From NCBI GenBank assembly GCA_902806395.1, contig CADCWH010000198.1, positions 1 through 5,283 of the forward strand: a stretch of DNA of 5,283 bases, written 5' to 3'. The notes under the pieces are model-generated. The model did not search any database. It worked only from the letters and a program-made list of their open reading frames with translations, and was not told the DNA's origin. The stretch comes from an uncultured Thermomicrobiales bacterium (GTDB lineage Bacteria; Chloroflexota; Chloroflexia; Thermomicrobiales; UBA6265). This document shows positions 1 through 5,283 of this stretch, in pieces; the stretch's first letter is position 1; each line of letters begins with the position of its first letter. The translations under genes were made by a program, and so were the position numbers.

Positions 1-120
<120 letters not shown>

Positions 121-185
121 GCCTTCGCTGTCCTTTCGTATCCGGCAGGGCACATCGCCCCGCCCAGTGGTGCCTTCGGCTCGTG

Positions 186-2297
186 TTAGGTCCGGTTCGC
201 CTTGGCGACGAACTCTTCCGCCAGGTTCGGCGGCAGCGGCGCGTAGTGGTCGAACTGCATCGAGAACACCGCGCGACCCTGGGTCATCGACCGGAGGTCG
301 GTGGCGTACCCGAACATCGTCGCGAGCGGCACGAACGCGCTCACGACCTGGGCCCCGGCTCGCTCCTCCATGCCCTGGATCTGGCCACGGCGCGAGTTCA
401 GGTCACCGATCACGTCACCCATGAATTCGTCGGGGGTCACGGACTCGACTTGCATGATCGGTTCCAGGATCACCGACTTGCCGCGGCGGATCGCGTCCTT
501 GAGGGCCAGCGAACCGGCGATCTTGAACGCCATTTCCGACGAGTCCACGTCGTGGTAGGAGCCGTCGACGACCGTTGCCTTGAGGTCCACGACCGGGAAC
601 CCAGCCTGTCCACCAGTGGCCATCGACTCCTGGATACCGGCGTTGATCGCCGGGACGTATTCCCGGGGGATCGAGGCGCCGACGGTCTTGTCTTCGAACT
701 GGTAGCCGATGCCCCGCTCCTGTGGCGTGAACTCGACCACGCAGTGGCCGTACTGGCCCTTGCCGCCGGACTGGCGGACGTGGCGTCCTTCGGCCTTGAC
801 CGGGACGGTGATGGTCTCCTTGTAGGCGACCTGCGGCCGTCCGACGTTGGCGTCGACGCGGAACTCACGCATCATCCGGTCAACGATGACTTCGAGGTGC
901 AACTCACCCATCCCGTCGATGACCGTCTGGGCCGTCTCTTCGATGGTCCGGACGCGGAAGGTCGGGTCCTCCTCGGCCAGGCGAACGAGTGCGGCACCCA
1001 TCTTGTCCTGGTCGGCCCGGGTCTTGGGCTCGATCGAGACCGAGATCACCGGTTCGGGGAAGACGATCGACTCCAGGATCACCGGCGCGGCCTGGTCGCT
1101 GAGGGTGTCACCGGTGAAGGTACTCTTCAGACCGATCACCGCGCAGATGTTGCCGGCCCGCACCTCGGAGATCTCCTCCCGGGTGTTGGCGTGCATCTGG
1201 AGGAGGCGACCGACGCGCTCGCGGACCCCCTTGGTGGTGTTCTGCACGTAGCTGCCGGACTCCAGCGTGCCTGAATAGACCCGGATGAAGGCCAGCTTCC
1301 CGACGTGGGGATCGGTCGCGATCTTGAACGCGAGCGCCGAGAACGGGGCGGAGGGATCGACCTCGCGGGTGACGCTGTCACCGGTCCGGGCATCCTCGGC
1401 GACCACCGGCGGCACGTCCAGGGGAGAGGGCAGGTAGTAGTTGATGGCGTCCAGCATCGGTTGGACGCCCTTGTTCTTGAGGGCACTACCGCAGAGCACG
1501 GGGACCAGCGTGCTGGACAGCGTGGCGGCTCGCAGGCCGGCGCGGATCTCGGCGGGCGAGATCTCCTCGCCGTCGAGGTAGCGCTCCATCATCCCCTCGT
1601 CGTTCTCGGAGACGGCCTCGATCAATGCCATCCGAGCGGCCTCGACCTCGTCGGCCATGTTGGCCGGGACGGCGACGCGCTCGATGTTCTGGCCGAGGTC
1701 ATCGTGGTAGATGATTGCCTCGCGGTCGATCAGATCGACCACGCCGAGGAAGTTCGACTCGGCACCGATCGGCAACTGCACCGGGATCGGCTTGGCCTTG
1801 AGGCGGTCGACGATCATGTCCAGGGTCCGCTGGAAATTGGCCCCGGTGCGGTCCATCTTGTTGATGAAGCAGAACCGCGGCACACCGTACTTGTCGGCCT
1901 GCCGCCAGACGGTCTCCGACTGCGGCTCGACGCCGGCGACGGCATCGAAGACCACGACACCGCCGTCGAGGACGCGGAGGGACCGCTCCACCTCGACGGT
2001 GAAGTCGACGTGGCCCGGGGTGTCGATGATGTTGATCCGGTGATCCTGCCAGAAGCAAGTCGTGGCGGCCGAGGTGATCGTGATCCCTCGCTCCCGCTCC
2101 TGGATCATCCAGTCCATCGTCGCGGCGCCCTCGTGGACCTCGCCTGGCCGGTGGACGCGGCCGGTGTAGAAGAGGATGCGCTCGGTCGTGGTCGTCTTAC
2201 CGGCGTCGATGTGGGCGATGATGCCGATGTTGCGCGTCCGCTCCAGCACCCGCTGCACATCCGACATGGCGGGCTTACTGATCGTGCTGGTACTCAT
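186..2297 (-). CDS. fusA: Elongation factor G
   Basis: EF-G is the ribosomal translocase, which moves mRNA and tRNAs after peptide bond formation and also acts with RRF in ribosome recycling. The 703-residue product matches the usual length of about 700. In the GTPase domain I see the P-loop AHIDAGKT (28-35), switch I around [11 protein letters not shown] (70-80), DTPGH (92-96), NKMD (146-149) and the G5-like GSALKNKG (270-277). Domains II and III follow. Domain IV contains [20 protein letters not shown], and its tip loop [12 protein letters not shown] has the conserved His near 582. Domain V ends in [11 protein letters not shown], then TAA. The ATG at 2295-2297 has only a weak GAAGGG site 12 bases upstream; an in-frame ATG at codon 11 (2265-2267) has no better site and would still keep the whole GTPase domain. 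The gene sits 156 bases after rpsG and 65 before tuf. Confidence 0.98.
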   Translation of the reverse strand: MSTSTISKPAMSDVQRVLERTRNIGIIAHIDAGKTTTTERILFYTGRVHRPGEVHEGAATMDWMIQERERGITITSAATTCFWQDHRINIIDTPGHVDFTVEVERSLRVLDGGVVVFDAVAGVEPQSETVWRQADKYGVPRFCFINKMDRTGANFQRTLDMIVDRLKAKPIPVQLPIGAESNFLGVVDLIDREAIIYHDDLGQNIERVAVPANMADEVEAARMALIEAVSENDEGMMERYLDGEEISPAEIRAGLRAATLSSTLVPVLCGSALKNKGVQPMLDAINYYLPSPLDVPPVVAEDARTGDSVTREVDPSAPFSALAFKIATDPHVGKLAFIRVYSGTLESGSYVQNTTKGVRERVGRLLQMHANTREEISEVRAGNICAVIGLKSTFTGDTLSDQAAPVILESIVFPEPVISVSIEPKTRADQDKMGAALVRLAEEDPTFRVRTIEETAQTVIDGMGELHLEVIVDRMMREFRVDANVGRPQVAYKETITVPVKAEGRHVRQSGGKGQYGHCVVEFTPQERGIGYQFEDKTVGASIPREYVPAINAGIQESMATGGQAGFPVVDLKATVVDGSYHDVDSSEMAFKIAGSLALKDAIRRGKSVILEPIMQVESVTPDEFMGDVIGDLNSRRGQIQGMEERAGAQVVSAFVPLATMFGYATDLRSMTQGRAVFSMQFDHYAPLPPNLAEEFVAKANRT

Positions 2298-2348
2298 CCC
2301 TGCTGTGAACCCTTCGATAAAGAGGCGTGAATGACGTGGGCGTCAGGA

Positions 2349-2366
2349 CGGCCCTGGCGAGGGCCG
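2349..2366 (-). other. Hairpin in rpsG-fusA spacer, fusA-proximal
   Basis: A perfect 7-bp stem, CGGCCCT with AGGGCCG, closes a 4-base loop. It would form in the mRNA 51 bases before the fusA start. No run of T follows it in the direction of transcription, so it does not look like an intrinsic terminator. It may affect mRNA stability or fusA translation; that role is inferred only from its position. Confidence 0.5.
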
Positions 2367-2390
2367 AGTCGATGCGGCGGGGGAGCAGCG

Positions 2391-2447
2391 CCGCCCCCTC
2401 CCGGGGGACGGGTGGCGTCACGCCCCGCCGCGCGACGCCCCGGGGCG
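2391..2447 (-). other. GC-rich hairpin cluster in rpsG-fusA spacer
   Basis: Directly after rpsG the spacer holds several strong self-complementary segments. One is a 12-bp perfect palindrome CGCCCCGGGGCG (2436-2447). Another is a 6-bp stem GGCGTC/GACGCC (2414-2419 with 2434-2439, 14-base loop), which overlaps the palindrome. The third is an 8-bp stem with one bulged base: CCG-T-CCCCC, loop GGGA, GGGGG-CGG (2391-2411). None is followed by a T run. They may mark an RNA processing or stability site between the ribosomal protein genes and the elongation factors. Some chance pairing is expected at this base composition. Confidence 0.45.
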
Positions 2448-2453
2448 AGAGAC

Positions 2454-2924
2454 TTAGAAGCGGTAGTGCGAGAAGGCGCGGTTCGCCTCGGCCATCCGGT
2501 GGGTGTCCTCACGGCGCTTGATGGTCGCGCCGGTCCCGTTGAAGGCGTCGAGCAGCTCGTTGGCCAGCTTCTCCGACATCGACTTGCCGTTGCGGGAGCG
2601 TGCGGAGGTCAGGAGCCAACGGATCGCCAGCGACTGGCGGCGGGTGCCCTCGATCTGCACCGGGACCTGGTAGGTCGCTCCGCCGACCCGGCGAGGCTTG
2701 ACCTCGAGCACCGGGGTGGCGTTGTAGACCGCCTGCTCGAAGACCTCCAGGGGCGGGCGTCCGGTGCGCTCCTGAATCAGGGTCAAGGCGTTGTACATGA
2801 TGCGCTCGGCGAGACCCTTCTTCCCCCGTTCCATGATCTTGTTGATGAACCGGGCGACCAGTTCACTGTTGTAGACCGCGTCCGGGGTCAGGACCCGCCG
2901 TTGGACTTTCGCTCGCCTTGGCAT
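2454..2924 (-). CDS. rpsG: 30S ribosomal protein S7
   Basis: S7 is a primary 16S rRNA-binding protein that nucleates assembly of the 30S head and lies near the E-site tRNA and mRNA exit. The 156-residue product has the standard length. It starts MPRRAKVQRRVLTPDAVYNS and contains the family signatures INKIMERGKKGLAERI (about 28-43), VKPRRVGGATYQVPV (about 75-89) and KRREDTHRMAEANRAFSHYRF at the C-terminus, then TAA. The ATG at 2922-2924 is set by a GGAGG site (minus strand, 2935-2939) 10 bases upstream, a much better site than that of fusA. It is the second gene of the operon, 248 bases after rpsL. In E. coli S7 represses the str mRNA by binding the rpsL-rpsG junction; whether this happens here cannot be read from the sequence. 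Confidence 0.98.
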   Translation of the reverse strand: MPRRAKVQRRVLTPDAVYNSELVARFINKIMERGKKGLAERIMYNALTLIQERTGRPPLEVFEQAVYNATPVLEVKPRRVGGATYQVPVQIEGTRRQSLAIRWLLTSARSRNGKSMSEKLANELLDAFNGTGATIKRREDTHRMAEANRAFSHYRF

Positions 2925-3062
2925 GACCGTCTCGCCTCCATCACTCGTCCACTCGCCGCGTCGTCGTCACGTTGTCCCGACCCACTGAGGCCGGTCGATG
3001 CACATCTCGGGATGAGACCGGATCACCATCCCCGATTGGCCTGGGCGTCAGACACACGAAAG

Positions 3063-3094
3063 AGCGGTCAACGTCCAAAAGACGTCTGGCCGCT
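3063..3094 (-). other. Two-part hairpin in rpsL-rpsG spacer, terminator-like but with weak U tract
   Basis: In the mRNA, AGCGG pairs with CCGCT and ACGUC with GACGU, with a small internal loop between them that can be partly closed by a G-U and a C-G pair. The apical loop is UUUUG. The sequence just after the stem is CUUUCG, with only three U, so efficient intrinsic termination is doubtful. It sits mid-spacer, 138 bases before the rpsG start. Possible roles are partial attenuation, processing or S7 binding; none is shown by the sequence alone. Confidence 0.4.
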
Positions 3095-3149
3095 CCTCGT
3101 TGCCTGTTCGCTCAGATCCGCCGGGGCGGTGACACCACCGACGCCGTCC

Positions 3150-3164
3150 CTGGCCAAGGGCCAG
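3150..3164 (-). other. Short hairpin just after rpsL stop
   Basis: A perfect 6-bp stem CTGGCC/GGCCAG with a 3-base loop begins 8 bases after the rpsL TGA. It has no T run after it, so I do not call it a terminator. With the hairpin at 3063-3094 it makes the 248-base rpsL-rpsG spacer notably structured. Confidence 0.35.
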
Positions 3165-3172
3165 ACCGGACG

Positions 3173-3601
3173 TCACGCCTTCTTAGGTGCCTTGGTTCCA
3201 TACTTGGACCGAGCCGATTTTCGGTTATCCACGCCGCGGGCATCCAGGGTGCCCCGGACGATGTGGTAGCGAACGCCCGGCAGGTCCTTGACCTTGCCGC
3301 CTCGCACCAGCACCACCGAGTGCTCCTGCAGGTTATGCCCCTCGCCCGGGATGTACGCGGTGACCTCCAACTGGTTGGTCAGGCGGACACGGGCGATCTT
3401 GCGCAGTGCCGAGTTCGGCTTCTTCGGCGTCATCGTTCGGACTTGGGTGCAGACCCCGCGCTTCTGAGGGGAGTTCGTCCCCTTCCGCAGTCGACCGGCG
3501 TACCGGCCCACGGCGTTGTTGGTGAAGCCCAGTGCTGGCGCCTTCGTCTTCTTATCGACGCGCTTACGGCCCTTACGAACCAACTGATTGATCGTCGGCA
3601 C
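3173..3601 (-). CDS. rpsL: 30S ribosomal protein S12 (long-linker form)
   Basis: S12 lies at the decoding centre of the 30S subunit, affects reading accuracy and is the classic site of streptomycin resistance mutations. The product is 142 residues, against 124 in E. coli and 138 in B. subtilis. The extra length is mostly a basic linker, about [20 protein letters not shown] (residues 25-44), between KAPAL and PQKRGVCT. Core motifs are intact: [11 protein letters not shown] (58-68), [17 protein letters not shown] (86-102) and [14 protein letters not shown] (104-117). The two lysines usually mutated in resistance, equivalent to E. coli K43 and K88, are present at K61 and K105, and the Asp that RimO modifies in some bacteria is D106, so this looks wild type. 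The start is GTG (3599-3601), fixed by AGGAG 6 bases upstream and by the [10 protein letters not shown] family N-terminus. It is the first gene of the operon. Confidence 0.98.
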   Translation of the reverse strand: MPTINQLVRKGRKRVDKKTKAPALGFTNNAVGRYAGRLRKGTNSPQKRGVCTQVRTMTPKKPNSALRKIARVRLTNQLEVTAYIPGEGHNLQEHSVVLVRGGKVKDLPGVRYHIVRGTLDARGVDNRKSARSKYGTKAPKKA

Positions 3602-3741
3602 GAAAAGCTCCTAACCGGGCGGGAGGCTTGCGCGAACCGTGCTCTGCCCGTCGAGACGAAGGTGTCCCGACCGACAGCTGCGGCGCCACCCGCCGCGTGA
3701 GGACAACCCTCACACGCGCGTCCGACCTCTGCCGGACACAA
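3602..3741 (-). promoter_or_regulatory. Structured 5' leader of the str operon mRNA
   Basis: The leader from the predicted start near 3741 to the rpsL GTG is about 140 nt. It can form three hairpins. The first has stem GTCCG/CGGAC (3720-3724 with 3733-3737). The second has stem GTGAGG/CCTCAC with loop GTTGT (3697-3713), extendable by a wobble and two pairs to 3694-3716. The third has stem GCGGCG/CGCCGC with loop GGTGG (3680-3696). The last two share bases 3694-3696, so their full forms compete. No T run follows any stem, so there is no sign of a classic attenuator. The segment ends in the AGGAG ribosome-binding site (3608-3612). Confidence 0.5.
3608..3612 (-). promoter_or_regulatory. Ribosome-binding site deciding the rpsL GTG start
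   Basis: AGGAG on the minus strand lies 6 bases before GTG at 3599-3601. It supports this non-ATG start, in agreement with the conserved N-terminus of S12. Confidence 0.85.
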
Positions 3742-3747
3742 GGGGAG

Positions 3748-3776
3748 ATTATACGGCTCGCGTGACCCTTCGTCAA
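3748..3776 (-). promoter_or_regulatory. sigma70-type promoter of the str operon
   Basis: Reading the minus strand, TTGACG (3771-3776) and a perfect TATAAT (3748-3753) are separated by exactly 17 bases. This is 11 of 12 matches to the housekeeping consensus at ideal spacing, in a GC-rich region where such a match is unlikely by chance. Transcription should begin near 3740-3741. The stretch just after the -10 box is CTCCCC, a GC-rich discriminator of the kind found in E. coli promoters for translation genes that are repressed by ppGpp; stringent control here is an inference. Confidence 0.9.
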
Positions 3777-3842
3777 GACCCGCGCGCCGCCGTAGCCGGC
3801 GAACAGACGGGGGATGCGACGCCGGGTGCCGGGCCGTTACAC

Positions 3843-3861
3843 TCGCCACACCAGGTGGCGA
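3843..3861. repeat. Perfect 7-bp inverted repeat, possible operator or hairpin
   Basis: TCGCCAC and GTGGCGA flank a 5-base centre. It lies between the divergent str promoter and the yihY-like gene, about 104 bases before the GTG start and 67 bases beyond the str -35 box. A weak TACACT that could be a -10 box for the plus-strand gene (3838-3843) abuts it, but I see no convincing -35 partner. It could be an operator or an mRNA hairpin of the plus-strand transcript. Apart from this repeat and the str promoter and leader, I see nothing definite in 3602-3964. Confidence 0.35.
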
Positions 3862-3964
3862 TTTGCGGGGCCTCGTCTCTCGATCCGCTCTCTCCACCCA
3901 GTATACCCATCGCGCGCCGCACGGCCACCCGGGACCCCGGCCACGACGACTGATGAGGGATTCC

Positions 3965-4936
3965 GTGACGACCGGGACCGTTCTGACGGCGGTTCGGCGT
4001 GGCTGGACGCGCATCGCTGGCGACGACGAGCACGACCTGTTGATCAACGACCGGCCGGACACCCCCGTGCCTTGGACCGGAGTCGTCCGCTCCAGCATGC
4101 GGTCGCTCTACCGAGGCCACGCCGTTGAATGGGCCGCCGCATTGGCCTGCTACGGAGTGTTGTCATTCTTTCCGCTCCTGATTGGGTTGGCGGTCCTCTC
4201 GGCGACGGTGGTCGACCTCGAGTGGGCGGTGGCACGGGCGGGAGACCTGCTGAGCCAGATCCTCCCGGAGGGGGAGCGGGAGGTGGAGCAAATCATCTCC
4301 GGCGCCGCTGAGAACCGGAGGAGGGTCGGGCTCCTGTCGGTGGTCGCCCTGCTCGTGCCCGGGCGACGGGTGTTGGGGGCGTTGACGACTGCCCTGAACC
4401 GGATGTCGGAGACCGACGAGCGGACCGACCCACTCAAGCGCCGGGCAGCGGTGGAGATGGCCCTCTTCGCTATGCTCGCGCTCCTGTTCATGGCCGCGCT
4501 CTTCTCGGGACCGGTGCTCGAGGCGGCTCTCGCGGCGGCCGGCGTGGCACCGGGGCCGCGCGATCCCGTCTACGCCGCCTTGCGGTTCCTGATCACCGCC
4601 GTGGTCGTCTGGGGGCTGCTCCTCACCGTCTACCTCGTCGTTCCGCGGGGACGGCGACGCTGGAGAGCGGCGGCGGCCGGGGCGACAGTGGCGACGATCC
4701 TCTTCCTGATCGCCCGGAGCGGTTTTACCGTTGCGCTGAAGCTCCTCGGGGACGCCATCGCCGCGATCTATGGCCCGATCGAGGTGGCGGCGCTCCTGCT
4801 CATCTATGGGTGGTACGCCAGCCTGATCCTGCTCGCCGGTGGCACGTTCGCGGCCCACGTCAAGGTGCTGCGAATCGAACCGGCCGAGCGCGCCCAGATG
4901 GGGAGTCCAGCGCCGATATCCAGTCCGGGACGCTGA
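3965..4936 (+). CDS. YihY/BrkB family inner membrane protein
   Basis: This is an integral membrane protein of the YihY/BrkB family, formerly misnamed ribonuclease BN; its biochemical role is not settled. The 323-residue form has about six hydrophobic segments, near residues 60-84, 121-145, 165-185, 203-228, 237-260 and 271-296. Family signatures seen are ALACYGVLSFFPLLIGLAVL in the first helix, LLSVVALLVPGRRVLGALTT followed by ALNRM in the second, and GPIEVAALLLIYGWYASLIL in the last, resembling the family's G...LLLWLY.S...LLG ending. The GTG at 3965 is chosen because GAGG lies 6 bases upstream. An in-frame ATG at 3953 lacks a good site, and a TTG at 3863 would add a proline- and arginine-rich stretch without family character. 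A hydrolase gene follows 4 bases after the TGA. The family is fairly certain; the start is less so. Confidence 0.88.
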   Translation: MTTGTVLTAVRRGWTRIAGDDEHDLLINDRPDTPVPWTGVVRSSMRSLYRGHAVEWAAALACYGVLSFFPLLIGLAVLSATVVDLEWAVARAGDLLSQILPEGEREVEQIISGAAENRRRVGLLSVVALLVPGRRVLGALTTALNRMSETDERTDPLKRRAAVEMALFAMLALLFMAALFSGPVLEAALAAAGVAPGPRDPVYAALRFLITAVVVWGLLLTVYLVVPRGRRRWRAAAAGATVATILFLIARSGFTVALKLLGDAIAAIYGPIEVAALLLIYGWYASLILLAGGTFAAHVKVLRIEPAERAQMGSPAPISSPGR

Positions 4937-4940
4937 AGTG

Positions 4941-5283
4941 ATGGGCCATGGGGGCACCGAGGATGGCCTGCCCGCCTTCACGGCCCGGACCGACATGGTC
5001 GATGGGCTGGCGATCTTCTCTCGAGTGCCTCGCAGGCAGCCAGCCGGACCATGTCCCACCGTGGTCATTATCCATGGCCTCTCGATCTCCAGTCGGTACG
5101 AACTCCCAGCCGCCCGACGCCTGGCCCGAACATGCCGCGTCTACGTGCCGGACCTCCCGGGGTATGGCTACAGCGACGATCCGCCGGAGATTCCCCCGAT
5201 CACCGATCTTGCCGATTGGATGTGCCGGTGGGTCGATGCGGTCGGTCTCGATGAGGTTACCCTGGTAGGTAACCCCCTCGGGG
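4941..5283 (+). CDS. Alpha/beta-hydrolase fold protein, N-terminal part (partial, runs off right edge); catalytic Ser position is Pro
   Basis: The open frame from ATG 4941 gives 114 residues without a stop. TVVIIHGLSISSRYELPAAR (about 40-59) is the strand and oxyanion HG motif (H45-G46). VYVPDLPGYGYSDDPP follows as the next strand with the PGYG turn, then a helix (DLADWMCRWVDAVGL) and TLVGNPLG at the edge. In this fold the last motif should be the nucleophile elbow G-x-S-x-G; here codon 5274-5276 is CCC, giving proline at residue 112. One base change would restore serine. Either the protein is not a standard hydrolase or there is a base error. The substrate cannot be told. GTG 4938 (1 base after the upstream TGA) and ATG 4995 are alternative starts; the ribosome-binding site is weak. 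The closeness to the yihY-like gene suggests one transcript and coupled translation. Confidence 0.8.
   Translation, partial: MGHGGTEDGLPAFTARTDMVDGLAIFSRVPRRQPAGPCPTVVIIHGLSISSRYELPAARRLARTCRVYVPDLPGYGYSDDPPEIPPITDLADWMCRWVDAVGLDEVTLVGNPLG

Noticed and set aside
183..1274. Long plus-strand open frame of 363 codons opposite fusA
   Set aside because: It lies wholly antisense to fusA and its product is a low-complexity Asp/Arg/His/Leu-rich chain typical of the shadow frame of a GC-rich gene. No domain is recognisable.
1305..2330. Long plus-strand open frame of 341 codons opposite the fusA N-terminal half
   Set aside because: Same reason: antisense shadow of the conserved GTPase region, with no ribosome-binding site or recognisable motif.
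3050..3079. Possible internal promoter for rpsG (TTGACC on the minus strand, in the 3063-3094 hairpin)
   Set aside because: No TATAAT-like box at 16-18 bases downstream; the sequence there is ACGCCC.
3063..3094. Intrinsic terminator after rpsL
   Set aside because: The stem is interrupted and is followed by only three U; termination here would cut off rpsG, fusA and tuf. Kept only as a terminator-like hairpin.
2331..3269. Plus-strand open frame across rpsG and both spacers
   Set aside because: It is antisense to rpsG and has shadow-type composition, including across the spacers; no family features.
3710..3739. Tiny leader open frame (GTG, 9 codons, TGA) in the str leader
   Set aside because: No ribosome-binding site, starts almost at the predicted transcript 5' end and has no run of regulatory codons.
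3863..3964. N-terminal extension of the yihY-like gene from TTG 3863
   Set aside because: The added residues are Arg/Pro/His-rich without family character, TTG is a rare start, and GTG 3965 has a better ribosome-binding site.
4163..5068. Minus-strand open frame of 301 codons opposite the yihY-like and hydrolase genes
   Set aside because: The plus-strand frames have clear membrane helices and alpha/beta-hydrolase motifs, while this one is a Pro/Arg/Glu/His-rich shadow.

Overview
The window is GC-rich (estimated by eye at about two thirds G+C) bacterial chromosome. It holds two divergent blocks separated by an intergenic control region at about 3602-3964. On the minus strand lies the classic str (streptomycin) operon in its usual order: rpsL (S12), rpsG (S7), fusA (EF-G) and the first 40 codons of tuf (EF-Tu), which runs off the left edge. 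On the plus strand lie a YihY/BrkB-family six-helix membrane protein and, 4 bases after its stop, the start of an alpha/beta-hydrolase gene that runs off the right edge.

The host is probably a high-GC bacterium outside the Actinobacteria. The S12 protein carries the longer N-terminal linker known from Firmicutes and some other lineages, not the short linker of actinobacterial or proteobacterial S12. High GC plus this S12 type and the look of S7 and EF-G suggest Chloroflexota, perhaps the Thermomicrobia/Sphaerobacter side. That placement comes from memory of the families and is tentative.

Region by region: tuf start (1-120), a 65-base spacer, fusA (186-2297), a 156-base spacer with several strong GC hairpins, rpsG (2454-2924), a 248-base spacer with two hairpins, rpsL (3173-3601, GTG start), then a structured leader of about 140 nt and a near-consensus sigma70 promoter (TTGACG, 17 bases, TATAAT on the minus strand, 3748-3776). 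To the right are a 19-bp inverted repeat (3843-3861), the yihY-like gene (3965-4936) and the partial hydrolase (4941-5283).

The four minus-strand genes serve translation: S12 at the decoding centre, S7 at the head of the 30S subunit, EF-G for translocation and EF-Tu for aminoacyl-tRNA delivery. They are probably co-transcribed from the single strong promoter. The two plus-strand genes look like a small separate operon with no evident functional link to translation. I see no mobile element, CRISPR array, tRNA or rRNA, and no clearly new biological system. The points most worth a second look are the hydrolase, whose nucleophile elbow reads Gly-Asn-Pro-Leu-Gly with proline where the catalytic serine should be, and the unusually long, hairpin-rich spacers and leader of the str operon.
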